Positions 25,709 to 34,694 of a stretch of DNA of 64,000 nucleotides are shown here, piece after piece. The DNA comes from Calditrichia bacterium (GTDB lineage: Bacteria; Calditrichota; Calditrichia; RBG-13-44-9; J075). The translations under genes were made by a program, and so were the position numbers. Position 1 is the stretch's first letter. Each line of letters begins with the position of its first letter. The notes under the pieces were generated by a model. That model saw nothing but the letters and a program-made list of their open reading frames with translations, had not been told where the DNA came from and did no database searches. The DNA lies in the NCBI GenBank assembly GCA_028284445.1, contig JANQRS010000011.1, positions 62,001 through 126,000 of the forward strand, given 5' to 3'.

Positions 25709-26299
25709 GTGGCATCACAGGATAGAGCGTTGAATCATTTCCTGGCAGTACCCATAATTGTTGTTGTATCGTTTTCCATAGCTTGTCCGTTCTGGAGGGG
25801 ATTCATCGCTCTTGCCAAGGACATGGAGAAACACAAGCTTGATAATGGTATCATTTCATCTTCTGAAACAGTTTGGCGTAAATTTGTCGGGCCGTTTGTC
25901 TACCTGCTCTTGATGATCTTTGTCCTGGTTGGAGTTTTGCGAGGCGAGTTGTTTGCGGATGAGGTTTCGTTACTAGCCAGGGGCGTAACGTTGAGCATAG
26001 GCCTTGTCTTCCTTATACCAAGCTTTTGGCGGGCATTTAGATTGAAGAGGATCGAGTTGGTGAGCGATGGATTTCTCGTTTCAAATTACTTTTCGACGAC
26101 TTTTATTCCCTTCGGGCAAATAGCGCAGGTTACAAGTAAGAATTGGGGATGGGATAGCTATATTCGCTTACATTTGAAACAGAATAGTGAGTTCGGAGAA
26201 CTAATCCATTTTTTAGCCTCCGCGCGTGTCTCAAAGCGCCTTGTGGAAAATTTAAGGCAGAAAATCGAACATACCGTGTGTCTAAAGATTAATGTTTGA
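25709..26299 (+). CDS. Cassette 15: membrane protein with PH-like C-terminal domain (196 aa)
   Basis: GTG start at 25709; no strong ribosome site. Hydrophobic segments at about 12-32, 65-82 and 95-110 are followed by a beta-rich part (LKRIELVSDGFLVSNYFSTT) like bacterial PH domains, and a C-terminal helix. The topology recalls the protein at 55146. Function unknown. Confidence 0.65.
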   Translation: MASQDRALNHFLAVPIIVVVSFSIACPFWRGFIALAKDMEKHKLDNGIISSSETVWRKFVGPFVYLLLMIFVLVGVLRGELFADEVSLLARGVTLSIGLVFLIPSFWRAFRLKRIELVSDGFLVSNYFSTTFIPFGQIAQVTSKNWGWDSYIRLHLKQNSEFGELIHFLASARVSKRLVENLRQKIEHTVCLKINV

Positions 26300-26312
26300 T
26301 AGCTCCATTCAT

Positions 26313-26443
26313 GCTAACCACGCGCTGCTACTGACGGCACACCAGGCATTCGCGCAAGCGAAACCGCCAGTCGATCAGAGTTTTGGAGTCTCTTGATAAT
26401 CATATAAACGAAGGTGCGCCGCAATCAGAGCGCTGGTGTTAGC
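26313..26443 (+). repeat. attC 15
   Basis: Ends GCTAACC and GGTGTTAGC; inner arms CGGCACACC and GGTGCGCCG, like attC 4. Confidence 0.93.
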
Positions 26444-26454
26444 AGAGGATACCT

Positions 26455-27048
26455 ATGAATATTTTAAGTCTTCGACAGATGGGTATGAAGTTTTGCTTAG
26501 CCCTCTTTGTTCTCTCCGTTTTGCCTGGATGTCCACCTTATCGATCGTCTAGGGTTGTTGTCGGCGATGATGTCAAGACTAAAGAAATTATCTATCGAAA
26601 TGGAAAACCTCATCGTTTTGTTAAATACTATGATCTGGCTGACCTAAGTTGTCGACTATCCGTTGATAGCAGTTCCAGAATTGAAGTGTTTACAACAGAC
26701 GGCAAGAAATATCAATCGAGTGAGCTCACTGGATTTTCGGAGAATGACACCAGTTTCCATGTGAGAGGCGCTTCCTCTCAAAATTTGAAATTGAAACACG
26801 TCGAAATGATTGTTATTTACAAAAAAGTGTCGACCGTCAGCAGACGCAATGGATTCTTCGGGTATACGCTTGGAATACCTCTTGCCGTTGGGCTTATGCA
26901 GCTATCTCCTCCCGCAACCGATCCGGAGAGAGATTTTCAATGGAATCCTGTTCTTGTGGGGACTGCCATTGGCGCCGGCGTGGGGTCGATTTTTCTCATT
27001 AACACTTATGAAGTAGATGAGAGAATCATCATTGGTGATATACGATGA
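26455..27048 (+). CDS. Cassette 16: lipoprotein with glycine-zipper-like segment (197 aa)
   Basis: AGAGGA precedes ATG 26455. Signal peptide with lipobox VLSVLPGC. Middle part is beta-rich; residues about 135-185 contain two Gly/Ala hydrophobic stretches (FFGYTLGIPLAVGLM; VGTAIGAGVGSIFL), so it may insert in or pack against a membrane. Function unknown. Confidence 0.75.
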   Translation: MNILSLRQMGMKFCLALFVLSVLPGCPPYRSSRVVVGDDVKTKEIIYRNGKPHRFVKYYDLADLSCRLSVDSSSRIEVFTTDGKKYQSSELTGFSENDTSFHVRGASSQNLKLKHVEMIVIYKKVSTVSRRNGFFGYTLGIPLAVGLMQLSPPATDPERDFQWNPVLVGTAIGAGVGSIFLINTYEVDERIIIGDIR

Positions 27049-27077
27049 TTGTGGACTCGATCAACTGATCAATTTCA

Positions 27078-27206
27078 GCTAACCACGCGCTGCTACTGAC
27101 GCGCCACCAAGCATTTGCCCATTCAGATTTGGGAATCCATCAAAAGTTGAGAACAAATTTATAATACTAGGTAGAAGCTGGCGCGCATCAGAGCGCTGGT
27201 GTTAGC
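27078..27206 (+). repeat. attC 16 (GCGCC-arm type)
   Basis: Ends GCTAACC and GGTGTTAGC; CGCGCCACC pairs with TGGCGCGC; spacer contains TTTGGGAATCCATCAAAA. Confidence 0.93.
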
Positions 27207-27251
27207 TATCAATCACTAAGATAAGAAAGGCTCTATTCAGAAGAGAAGCGT

Positions 27252-27746
27252 ATGATGCCATCAAAAGATATTCGCCCAATTCGAGCATCAGATATTGAAG
27301 ACTTAAAAGCCGTTCTGGATGAAACCGAGCTCTTCCCATCCGAACTGCTTGAGGATATGATTCGGCCATATTTGGAGGTCCCTGATTGCGCAGATATATG
27401 GACAACATATGAAAATGAAGGCAAAGCTGTTGCTGTCTTGTATTGTGAGAAAGAACGCATAACTGTTGGCACATGGAATGTTCTGGCGCTTGCTGTGCTA
27501 CCGTCGTTTCAAAGCAGAGGAATTGGCGCACGACTTATGGCTAATGTTGAGAGTCGATTGAGCTCTCAGAAGCAGTCTACCTTGATTGTGGAGACATCCA
27601 GCCTGCCAGAGTTTCAACGAACGAGAGCGTTCTACGAGAATATCGGCTATGTTAAAGAAGCTCAAATCAGAGATTTTTATGATGTTGGTGACGACAAAGT
27701 TGTTTTTTGGAAATCTCTCGTCGTTGATACGACTAACAGCGAGTAA
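27252..27746 (+). CDS. Cassette 17: GNAT family N-acetyltransferase (164 aa)
   Basis: Start ATG 27252 (a second ATG follows). GNAT fold: N-terminal IRPIRASDIEDLKAVL, motif A LAVLPSFQSRGIGARLM for acetyl-CoA binding, and C-terminal FYENIGYVKEAQIRDFY. Transfers an acetyl group to an unknown amine substrate in the cytoplasm. One of three GNATs in the array; they differ in sequence and are not recent copies. Confidence 0.88.
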   Translation: MMPSKDIRPIRASDIEDLKAVLDETELFPSELLEDMIRPYLEVPDCADIWTTYENEGKAVAVLYCEKERITVGTWNVLALAVLPSFQSRGIGARLMANVESRLSSQKQSTLIVETSSLPEFQRTRAFYENIGYVKEAQIRDFYDVGDDKVVFWKSLVVDTTNSE

Positions 27747-27815
27747 ACTGGGGCCTGCAGTTTGTAGAGCAGTTACCAGTACGGTCAAAGACTATTCTTT
27801 TGGACAGCAATCATA

Positions 27816-27945
27816 GCTAACCACGCGATGCTACTGACGGTACACCAGGCATTCGTGTAAGCCAAATTGGCGAACAGCCAAAGCTGTGAGTTTCTTGACA
27901 ATCAAATAAACAATGGTGCGCCGCAAGCAGAGCGCTGGTGTTAGC
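27816..27945 (+). repeat. attC 17
   Basis: Ends GCTAACC and GGTGTTAGC; inner arms CGGTACACC and GGTGCGCCG; CACGCGATG for CACGCGCTG. Confidence 0.92.
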
Positions 27946-27954
27946 GGGTTGAGA

Positions 27955-28209
27955 GTGTGGTTTTCTGCTATGCTAATCTTTCAATATGTTGGTCTTGCTG
28001 TTCTTCTAGCAGTTGCTTCCGTATTTTTGTTGATTGCGTTTGTCCTCGCGCAGAATAGGAAGCGATATCTGCGAAGCCAACTAGAAAATTGTGATGAACC
28101 AAGTGAGCACTCTTTATATGAGTGGCGATTGAAGCGAATAGACATCGGCATCCTTGGTGTAGGTATGCTTGTATTTGTCTATCTGCTCTCAATTTTCTTG
28201 AGCAATTAA
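27955..28209 (+). CDS. Cassette 18: small two-helix membrane protein (84 aa)
   Basis: Start uncertain: GTG 27955 or ATG 27970; the longer frame begins in the attC. Two hydrophobic segments, one at each end, with a charged linker (LENCDEPSEHSLYEWRLKR). Not recognised. Confidence 0.6.
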   Translation: MWFSAMLIFQYVGLAVLLAVASVFLLIAFVLAQNRKRYLRSQLENCDEPSEHSLYEWRLKRIDIGILGVGMLVFVYLLSIFLSN

Positions 28210-28254
28210 AATGGAGCAGGTAATTTCATATTTAGAAGAAGTACGACTAAGGAT

Positions 28255-28287
28255 AGAGCTGGTGCGCACCAGAGCGCTGGTGTTGGC
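28255..28287 (+). repeat. attC 18 (right half only)
   Basis: GAGCTGGTGCGCACCAGAGCGCTGGTGTTGGC: right arm kept (core GTTGGC), left GCTAACC end absent. No functional hairpin possible with flanking sequence. Confidence 0.8.
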
Positions 28288-28322
28288 GAGATTATCAAAG
28301 ATACCTGGGAAAATATTCTGCT

Positions 28323-28805
28323 ATGCGTTTAGAAGACCTTGATAAACTGCGCCAGAAATTAGTACTGCCTGATACACTAACAGACATGATCAAGTCAGGT
28401 CGTTGGAACCATCCCGGGGATGAGGTTCTCCTCTCTTGCATTCCCTTTATTCGAGATCCGTTGGTATTTCTCAATTCAAAGGAAAGCATGCTATTTGAGT
28501 CGGGGCCGTTGATGGGGAGTGAAGTCATGGAGAGTGAAATGTTCTCCGAATATCGTGGAAGTGTAATAAAGCAACGTGATTTGCCATGGGTCGATGTTGA
28601 GCAGCTAATTGCGATAATTTGTTGTGAGTACCCAGGTGATGACGTAATGGTTGCTCTTGACTATCGAACGGGAATGAATTCGCCGCGAGTAGTTGGTAAT
28701 GATTGGCATTCACGCAGAGGATGCATTTATCATGAAATTAGCCCGTCGTTCGATAGCTTCGTAGAACTAATAGGGCTCAATTCGGATGGGTACCCAAGAA
28801 TGTAA
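28323..28805 (+). CDS. Cassette 19: SUKH/SMI1-like protein (160 aa)
   Basis: ATG 28323. The C-terminal pattern MVALDYRTGMNSPRVVGND followed by HEISPSFDSFVELIGL is that of the SUKH (SMI1/KNR4) superfamily; mid-protein LIAIICCEYPGDD fits the core strand. Such proteins are commonly immunity factors against polymorphic toxins. No toxin nearby; role inferred. Confidence 0.65.
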   Translation: MRLEDLDKLRQKLVLPDTLTDMIKSGRWNHPGDEVLLSCIPFIRDPLVFLNSKESMLFESGPLMGSEVMESEMFSEYRGSVIKQRDLPWVDVEQLIAIICCEYPGDDVMVALDYRTGMNSPRVVGNDWHSRRGCIYHEISPSFDSFVELIGLNSDGYPRM

Positions 28806-28818
28806 AATTGCTTATTCT

Positions 28819-28948
28819 GCTAACCACGCGCTGCTACTGACATCGCACGAGGCATTCACGCAAGCAAAACCGGCGGCCAGTTAATATCATGAATTTGGTT
28901 GATAATCATATAAACAAAGGTGTGCCGCCGCAGAGCGCTGGTGTTAGC
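28819..28948 (+). repeat. attC 19 (AAAACCG subfamily)
   Basis: Ends GCTAACC and GGTGTTAGC. Spacer nearly identical to attC 28 (CCAGTTAATATCATGAATTT). Confidence 0.93.
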
Positions 28949-28961
28949 AAGGCGGGTCCTT

Positions 28962-29378
28962 TTGTTTTCGTATAGAAATATTTTAGAATACAGAAATGAC
29001 TGGCGAAGATGGGCCTGGTTGATTCTCGGATTGCTATGGATATCGATATGGTGGGAAGATTTGATCTCATACCCTGCAGTAGTATCAAAAACGTTCGGCC
29101 TGTCATACTTCTGGTTGGTAGTGATCCCAACAGTTTCAATTCTGTTTTTTGTGCTGTATCCATCCTTGGTAAGCTGGGGGTTCATCGTACTTGCTGCTGC
29201 AATACTCTGGCTTTATGGGCTCCTGCAATGGTATGAAGAGGAGTCATGGCTGATGGCAGCAAAATATACGGATATTAAGCTAACATTAAATTCTATCGGT
29301 CCATTCCTTGAGGCACTAATAATTGCAGGTTTTTTGTTTTTGATGCGGCCGAGGGGAACGCCAACTTCGCTTGATTAG
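28962..29378 (+). CDS. Cassette 20: membrane protein (138 aa)
   Basis: TTG 28962 chosen, after AAGGCGGG and 13 nt past the attC; longer frame starts inside the attC. Four hydrophobic segments with a Trp-rich first helix (RRWAWLILGLLWISIWW). Not recognised. Confidence 0.65.
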   Translation: MFSYRNILEYRNDWRRWAWLILGLLWISIWWEDLISYPAVVSKTFGLSYFWLVVIPTVSILFFVLYPSLVSWGFIVLAAAILWLYGLLQWYEEESWLMAAKYTDIKLTLNSIGPFLEALIIAGFLFLMRPRGTPTSLD

Positions 29379-29386
29379 TCTATCAT

Positions 29387-29512
29387 GCTAACCACGCGAA
29401 GCCGGCCTTCGCACCGGTCGTGCGCGTAAGCTCGGTTTGCGGCCAAATAAAAAGTGCAGTTTCTTGATAACATTATACACCACGGTGCTCGCATCAGAGC
29501 GCTGGTGTTAGC
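29387..29512 (+). repeat. attC 20
   Basis: Ends GCTAACC and GGTGTTAGC; left arm altered (CACGCGAAGCCGGCCTTCGCACC). Confidence 0.9.
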
Positions 29513-29565
29513 GGCGTTCTATTTTCTAAACTGAAATAGTCGCTGCAAAGAGAACAGAGTGACCT

Positions 29566-30009
29566 ATGAAATATGACAAAGTGGAGTTTTCAAGCGACAT
29601 CGCTCAGGAAGTTGAACGTGAAATCATCAACTATTCAAAAAAGTATCCGGATACTAGGAAGCAACTTGCGGGATACGCAAAGAAGTTTTCATTGTTGCCT
29701 TTGGTCAACCATTGGACGGAAACTATCGGGATCGCGAGTGATGGTTCAATTCGTAAATTCGCGACGGACGAGACGTGGGAGTGGTATGAGGGACTGCGTT
29801 TCGTTGATTCTCGTGGTGAGTTTTATTCGGCGCTTGTTGAGGGGGCCAGGGAATTTCCATTTTTATCCGTGTTGATTCCGGATAGACCAGGAAATGCAAT
29901 TGACTGCCCAAGCTGCTGGGAAACTAAGGAGGTTCTTGTCAAAAGGGGGATGATTTGCGGCGAACGCGGAAATTTGCATTGGGTAGAGGCTGCGGATAAT
30001 TCACCGTGA
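29566..30009 (+). CDS. Cassette 21: hypothetical protein (147 aa)
   Basis: ATG 29566, weak ribosome site. Soluble alpha/beta protein; a single CPSC pair near residue 125 is insufficient to call zinc binding. GIASDGSIRKFATDETWEWY recalls small immunity-type proteins but I cannot assign a family. Confidence 0.7.
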   Translation: MKYDKVEFSSDIAQEVEREIINYSKKYPDTRKQLAGYAKKFSLLPLVNHWTETIGIASDGSIRKFATDETWEWYEGLRFVDSRGEFYSALVEGAREFPFLSVLIPDRPGNAIDCPSCWETKEVLVKRGMICGERGNLHWVEAADNSP

Positions 30010-30030
30010 TCAGTGGCTCTCAGATTGGCA

Positions 30031-30159
30031 GCTAACCACGCACTGCTACCGACTTCGCACCGGGCATGCGCGCAAGCTGGTTTAGCGATCAACGAATAAA
30101 TTGAAGTTTCTCGAAAGTTATATATACAAAGGTGCTCGCATCAGAGCGCTGGTGTTAGC
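30031..30159 (+). repeat. attC 21
   Basis: Ends GCTAACC and GGTGTTAGC; CACGCACTG variant left arm; inner arms CTTCGCACC and GGTGCTCGC. Confidence 0.93.
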
Positions 30160-30187
30160 AGAATATAAAGCTAAGAGATTGCTATTA

Positions 30188-30814
30188 ATGGAAAATCCAA
30201 ACACAATTGTGTCGAATAGGATTCTTGGTTGGTCTGTCGTCATTGCAGGAGCCTGTGCAACATTAGCCATCACCATGCTGCACTTGCTCAAACCGGATTT
30301 AGATCCGCTTAGCCACGCGATTAGCGAGTATGTGTATGGTCCTTACGGCGCGCTGATGACAATTACATTTTTCGTTCAGTGTATTGGCTCTCTTGCTCTG
30401 GCGGCACTTGTGATAAGAGTAGAAACAGAGGGACGTCGGCCCTTTGTAGGTGGTATCCTCTTTGTAATATCGGCTGTGGGCGCTGCGGTGGCTGGCGTGT
30501 TCCCTGCTGATCCGGTGTCACCGTATCCCCAAACCTCTAACGGAATAATTCACGCCGTTGCCGGGATGATTAGATTTTTGGCTTTGGCCTTTGCATTGCC
30601 CCTCCTCTCTTCAGCATTGAGTTCGGTTCCGGATTGGCGAAGCGTCAGAAAAACGCTGACTATTCTGGCGATTTTGTTCGTCGTAACATTCTTGGTATCC
30701 ATCTTTGTTCTGGCAAATCTCAATTGGTTTGGGTTGGGACAAAGGATTTTCATCAGTTTGCTTCTGATTTGGATGTTTATTGCAGCCTACCCCGTAATTC
30801 GAAGGCATTCGTGA
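30188..30814 (+). CDS. Cassette 22: DUF998 membrane protein (208 aa)
   Basis: ATG 30188 chosen; the upstream extension reads through the attC. Six hydrophobic segments, with the family hallmark DPLSHAISEYVYGPYGALM after the first helix and a second His (IIHAVAGMI) in helix 4. DUF998 proteins are integral membrane proteins of unknown function; the fold places conserved Ser/His/Glu near the membrane surface. Confidence 0.85.
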   Translation: MENPNTIVSNRILGWSVVIAGACATLAITMLHLLKPDLDPLSHAISEYVYGPYGALMTITFFVQCIGSLALAALVIRVETEGRRPFVGGILFVISAVGAAVAGVFPADPVSPYPQTSNGIIHAVAGMIRFLALAFALPLLSSALSSVPDWRSVRKTLTILAILFVVTFLVSIFVLANLNWFGLGQRIFISLLLIWMFIAAYPVIRRHS

Positions 30815-30858
30815 CAATTGGGACTCCGCCAGCCTTTGTAACTAGTGCCATTGGTTGT

Positions 30859-30986
30859 GCTAACCACGCGCTGCTACTGGCTTCGCACCAGGCATTCACG
30901 CAAGCGGATTTGGGCATCCATTAAAAACTGGGAGTAATTTGATTATACATTATAGAAATTGGCGCGAGCAGAGCGCTGGTGTTAGC
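30859..30986 (+). repeat. attC 22 (hybrid arms)
   Basis: Ends GCTAACC and GGTGTTAGC. Left inner arm CTTCGCACC is of the common type, right arm TTGGCGCGA of the GCGCC type, yet TCGC/GCGA still pair. Confidence 0.92.
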
Positions 30987-31030
30987 GGAGGGCTACCTAT
31001 CCATGCGCGAAATAGTGCGGAGGTAATTGG

Positions 31031-31543
31031 TTGTTAGAGTTCATCTTTTCCAATTTTGAAAAAATCACAGTATTAATTGCCGCTATTTGGGGATATTGGC
31101 GATTCCTGTATCATCGAACACATGAACCAGCACTGGATATTGATATCGAGGTTGAATTTGTTGGAACTCAAGACGATAAGTGGATAATTGAAGTCACAAC
31201 ATTTTTGATGAACAAGAGTCTTGTACGAGTCAAATATCACGATTTGCAAATTTCTGTCAGGTATTTTGTTGATGATGATCCGATAGTTGATGGCGGTGCG
31301 AAGATTCTTTATCAATTGGAATGTTCGAGGAGTATTGATGAGCGAATTGAGGGCAATAAAAGATATTTTGGCAATGCGGAATACATAAATCCCAACCAGG
31401 AATTCAGGCATCGCTACATTACATATGTGCCAATTGCTGCAACATTTGTTTGGACTCAAGCCAAATTGTTTTTTAAGATAGCCAAGAAGCATAAGGTGAA
31501 TACCCAGAGGATCTTCAAAGTTCCGGCTAATGTAAAAGGTTGA
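31031..31543 (+). CDS. Cassette 23: single-helix membrane-anchored protein (170 aa)
   Basis: GGAGGTAA precedes TTG 31031, a strong reason for this start. One N-terminal membrane helix (about 10-28) followed by a beta-rich soluble domain (about 35-150), Tyr- and Phe-rich. Not recognised. Confidence 0.72.
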   Translation: MLEFIFSNFEKITVLIAAIWGYWRFLYHRTHEPALDIDIEVEFVGTQDDKWIIEVTTFLMNKSLVRVKYHDLQISVRYFVDDDPIVDGGAKILYQLECSRSIDERIEGNKRYFGNAEYINPNQEFRHRYITYVPIAATFVWTQAKLFFKIAKKHKVNTQRIFKVPANVKG

Positions 31544-31579
31544 TTTTGCAACCTCATTTGACCTGTTACTCTCGCTCAT

Positions 31580-31709
31580 GCTAGCCACGCGCTGCTACTG
31601 ACGCGCCACCAGGTTTTTATGCAATCAGATTTGGGTGAACTTCCAAATTTGGAGGATCACTTGGCAAAAATAAGCAGAAGGTGGCGCGCATCAGAGCGCT
31701 GGTCTTAGC
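31580..31709 (+). repeat. attC 23 (GCGCC-arm type, mutated ends)
   Basis: GCTAGCC at the left and GGTCTTAGC at the right: both cores carry one change (AAC to AGC, GTT to CTT), and these changes are not complementary. The central bases of recombination are affected. Confidence 0.9.
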
Positions 31710-31741
31710 GATGGATTGTAAATTGGTTTTAAGGTAAGTAG

Positions 31742-32332
31742 ATGGAATTTGTGAAATCGTTTTTGAGCTGCTTGGTTCTTACGGGCGCATTGTTCTGCCA
31801 GACGGCGATCGATACTACTTTAACGAAGGCATTGTCGACTGGTAGTGACGATTTACATGCTTACGTGAAATTGCACCTTGAGGCACCGAGTTTTGAGCAT
31901 CCATTTCTTGCAACTTTGCAAATACTATTGAACGATCAGGTCGTTTATACCTACGTGGACAGTACATCAATTGCTGAATATGTTTTTGAGATGCAAGCCG
32001 GCGAGGGTGCCGACTATAGAAGTATTAAGAAAGAGTTCTATTATGAAAGATTTATGGGTTTGTCAGTGACCAATGAAATACGTTTTGGCGGAGGTCCCGA
32101 ATACTTGCTCAACGAAAACTATGGTGGCTCAATTCACAAAATTGCCTTCAAGGAGTTGACCAAGAAAAGCCAGCTAAGTGGCCCAGAGGCCAGGCAGGTC
32201 ATCGAGAGGTTGATTGGAGAAATCAAAAGTGGAGAGGCTTGGATCACTATGCATCGCATTGGCCTATACTCATCCCCGCCGATGATGTATGTTGAGGAAG
32301 TAGATAAGTTGATTCCAATTTATAGTCCCTAG
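31742..32332 (+). CDS. Cassette 24: secreted hypothetical protein (196 aa)
   Basis: AAGGTAAG precedes ATG 31742. Signal peptide with likely cleavage after ALFCQ. Mature part is mixed; no cysteines or known motifs. Exported to the periplasm by prediction, function unknown. Confidence 0.72.
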   Translation: MEFVKSFLSCLVLTGALFCQTAIDTTLTKALSTGSDDLHAYVKLHLEAPSFEHPFLATLQILLNDQVVYTYVDSTSIAEYVFEMQAGEGADYRSIKKEFYYERFMGLSVTNEIRFGGGPEYLLNENYGGSIHKIAFKELTKKSQLSGPEARQVIERLIGEIKSGEAWITMHRIGLYSSPPMMYVEEVDKLIPIYSP

Positions 32333-32356
32333 AATCCAGGCATGCTCCTTGGTCAT

Positions 32357-32486
32357 GCTAACCACGCGCTGCTACTGACGTCGCACCGGGCATTTGCGCA
32401 AGCAAAACCGACGGCCAGTCCAAATCATGACGTTGGTTGATAATCATATAAACGAAGGTGTTCCGCCGCAGAGCACTGGTGTTAGC
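32357..32486 (+). repeat. attC 24 (AAAACCG subfamily)
   Basis: Ends GCTAACC and GGTGTTAGC; spacer CAAGCAAAACCGACGGCCAG shared with attC 13, 19, 28. Confidence 0.93.
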
Positions 32487-32508
32487 GCAAGTTCGTTCAG
32501 GAGAAAAA

Positions 32509-33138
32509 ATGAAAACATATTGGTGGGTAATTAGACTTGGTCTCATTGTATTGCTGCCCTTGGGCCTATTCGGGCAGACTCAGGTGAAAATCAAACCGAA
32601 AGGTGAGTTTGCGAAAATCGCCGTAAGTTATTCGAATGGTGCGATCGACTCTCTAAAGCTAAATAATTCCAACATCATTGCAAAAGTGATCGCTACACCT
32701 CAAAATTATAACCCGTCAGTTCTCTATGCTTTAGCTACAACGCTGTTTGGCAATGACAGAAAAGAAGAAGCTGCATTTTGGTTCTACGCGGGGCAACTGC
32801 GCGCACGCAGCGACGCCAACAAATGTTTGGATAAGACAGCCAGGCAAGCAGTTTCGGTTCTTAACGCAAATCACGGACCGGATATAAATAAGTTTGCCAT
32901 GAGCAAATTAAGTTTTTTAAAGAAAACGGTAGCTGATGTAATTGAATGGGATAAATCAACTGCGCGGAATTATGATGCTCGTTGGATTGCTTTGCATGGC
33001 ATGGATGCATTCAGCAAGAAAGAAGTCCGTTTTGAAGATCAGTCCGAGTGGGAGAAGATTAATGGGAAGACGCGAGAAGATTACTTCAATGGATTCAACA
33101 AGGCCGTCAAGTCTCTTGAGAAACGAGGCAAGAATTGA
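32509..33138 (+). CDS. Cassette 25: secreted protein truncated into attC (209 aa)
   Basis: AGGAGA precedes ATG 32509. Signal peptide ends at about GLFGQ. Helical, Lys-rich mature part. The stop codon (TGA 33136-33138) lies in ATTGATAATACTATGTA, which is conserved attC spacer, so the native gene end and the left attC arm were probably deleted together. The C-terminal residues may not be original. Confidence 0.7.
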   Translation: MKTYWWVIRLGLIVLLPLGLFGQTQVKIKPKGEFAKIAVSYSNGAIDSLKLNNSNIIAKVIATPQNYNPSVLYALATTLFGNDRKEEAAFWFYAGQLRARSDANKCLDKTARQAVSVLNANHGPDINKFAMSKLSFLKKTVADVIEWDKSTARNYDARWIALHGMDAFSKKEVRFEDQSEWEKINGKTREDYFNGFNKAVKSLEKRGKN

Positions 33139-33183
33139 TAATACTATGTAGGAGCTGGCGCGCATCAGAGCGCTGGTGTTTGC
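33134..33183 (+). repeat. attC 25 (right half only)
   Basis: From AATTGATAATACTATG through CTGGCGCGC to GGTGTTTGC. Left half missing; overlaps the end of the preceding gene. Confidence 0.85.
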
Positions 33184-33289
33184 AACATGTGGGTGGTGCT
33201 ATTACTTGGTAGTTAGCAGACGTTTTTAGATAGTTAGTTCTGTATTGATTTTGCTTCTCCAATTAACAGTTGATTGATTCTAGGAATTC

Positions 33290-33649
33290 GTGTTGAATAG
33301 TAAAGATTACAAGGCTATAACTGGTAGACCAGATTGTTTCTCCCGAGACTCTTTAGATTCGACCATGTCAATACTTGTCGAAATGAACCCCGGTTCTGCG
33401 GAGCGAATCAAAAGATGCTTCGATCGATGCGAAGCTGTTCCATTGCCGAAGCTGTATATCGGAGATGGTGTTGCTGACTACTTTATTGTTAATTTATCTG
33501 CGGAGGATGTTGAATTGATAACCGATGCTTTGTTTGATGCCGAGGCGCGAGCTGTTGGCCCGGATGGAGATACGACAGCTGAAGCATCATTTGCCGCAGG
33601 CCTTTTGGATCGTTGGTCGCTCTATTTGGAGTGGCTTGAAGAGGACTGA
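33290..33649 (+). CDS. Cassette 26: acidic hypothetical protein (119 aa)
   Basis: TAGGA precedes GTG 33290. Strongly acidic C-terminal half (AEDVELITDALFDAEARAVG; LEWLEED). No signal peptide. Not recognised. About 100 bases of leader separate it from the half attC. Confidence 0.65.
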   Translation: MLNSKDYKAITGRPDCFSRDSLDSTMSILVEMNPGSAERIKRCFDRCEAVPLPKLYIGDGVADYFIVNLSAEDVELITDALFDAEARAVGPDGDTTAEASFAAGLLDRWSLYLEWLEED

Positions 33650-33672
33650 ATCTGATTTGACGCGTTGGTCAA

Positions 33673-33798
33673 GCTAACCACGCGCTGCTACTGACTTAGC
33701 ACCGTGCAAGCGCGCAAACTGGTTTGATGGTCAATCAAAATTTCGAAGGGTATTTCAATCATAACCAAAGGTGCTCGCACCAGAGCGCCGGTGTTAGC
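33673..33798 (+). repeat. attC 26
   Basis: Ends GCTAACC and GGTGTTAGC; CGCCGGTG for CGCTGGTG. Confidence 0.92.
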
Positions 33799-33813
33799 AA
33801 GTAAGAATGCAGA

Positions 33814-34353
33814 ATGAATGGAATTGAATTCCCAAGATATGAAGATGCTCCTTTAGAACTTTTGCAACTCGAAGGCAATTGCGGACCTGTGGCTCTTTGG
33901 GCGGTGCTAAAACATTTTGGTAAGCAAGTATCGTCAGACAAGATCATTCGAGCATGTCGCCACTCGAAGAAAAACGGCACCTTTGCGATCGTATTGGCAA
34001 CGGCCCTCCAACGACTTGGATTAAATACAGCCTTTTATACGGATCCTGATCCCAACCCGCATTACTTCGAACGTCAAGCATATGGTCTTGCAAAAAAACT
34101 TGGTATTTCCATCAATTCTGCATTAGAACTAGAATCGTTAATGATCCAAATCAAGCTGGGCAAATTGCCAATTGTATTGTATGATAGTCCAGAATTTATT
34201 GGTCACTTTTCACCGGTGTTAGATATCGACGATCAGAAATTGATTTTACCACTAGACCCGGGCAAGGAAATCGAAAGGCAAGAATTTCAGAATCGCTGGG
34301 CTGCACCGGAGATCTATCGACAATGCATCGTGGTTGGCGAATTGGCATCATAG
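33814..34353 (+). CDS. Cassette 27: C39-like cysteine protease (179 aa)
   Basis: ATG 33814. Papain-fold C39-type layout: EGNCGPVALWAVLKHFG with nucleophile Cys23 at the head of a helix, and GHFSPVLDID with His131 and Asp137 or Asp139. Bare peptidase domain without an ABC transporter, signal peptide or membrane segment, so not a bacteriocin exporter; probably cytoplasmic processing or immunity-type activity. Substrate unknown. Confidence 0.75.
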   Translation: MNGIEFPRYEDAPLELLQLEGNCGPVALWAVLKHFGKQVSSDKIIRACRHSKKNGTFAIVLATALQRLGLNTAFYTDPDPNPHYFERQAYGLAKKLGISINSALELESLMIQIKLGKLPIVLYDSPEFIGHFSPVLDIDDQKLILPLDPGKEIERQEFQNRWAAPEIYRQCIVVGELAS

Positions 34354-34417
34354 ATTCCAGTAAGCAAAATAGAATTGATCGTTCTTTCAAATTTGCGTTC
34401 CGGGAGCCGCAGGCAAT

Positions 34418-34544
34418 GCTAACCACCCGCTGCTTGACTTCGCACCGGTTATGCGCGCAAGCAATGTTGGCGGCCAATCAATATACTGACGATTCTTGAT
34501 AATACTATAAACGAAGGTGCTCGCAATAGAGCACTGGTGTTAGC
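34418..34544 (+). repeat. attC 27
   Basis: Ends GCTAACC and GGTGTTAGC; left arm shortened (CACCCGCTGCTTGACTTCG). Confidence 0.9.
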
Positions 34545-34694
34545 AAAGCATTCTCTGGTATTAGGCGGTCGATTCGTTTGCACCGTCGTCAGATTTTTGC
34601 TTTTTTGGAAAATGTGCGGATTTTTGTGCACCATAGCGCTTCAGTAAAGTGTGATAGAAGCCAAGAATAATTTCATAAATCCTCATGGAAGAAT

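Noticed and set aside
18890..34634. Recurring - strand ORF ends such as IPGAKSVAARG
   Set aside because: They are antisense translations of attC sequence and repeat only because attC repeats; none has a ribosome site or a domain.
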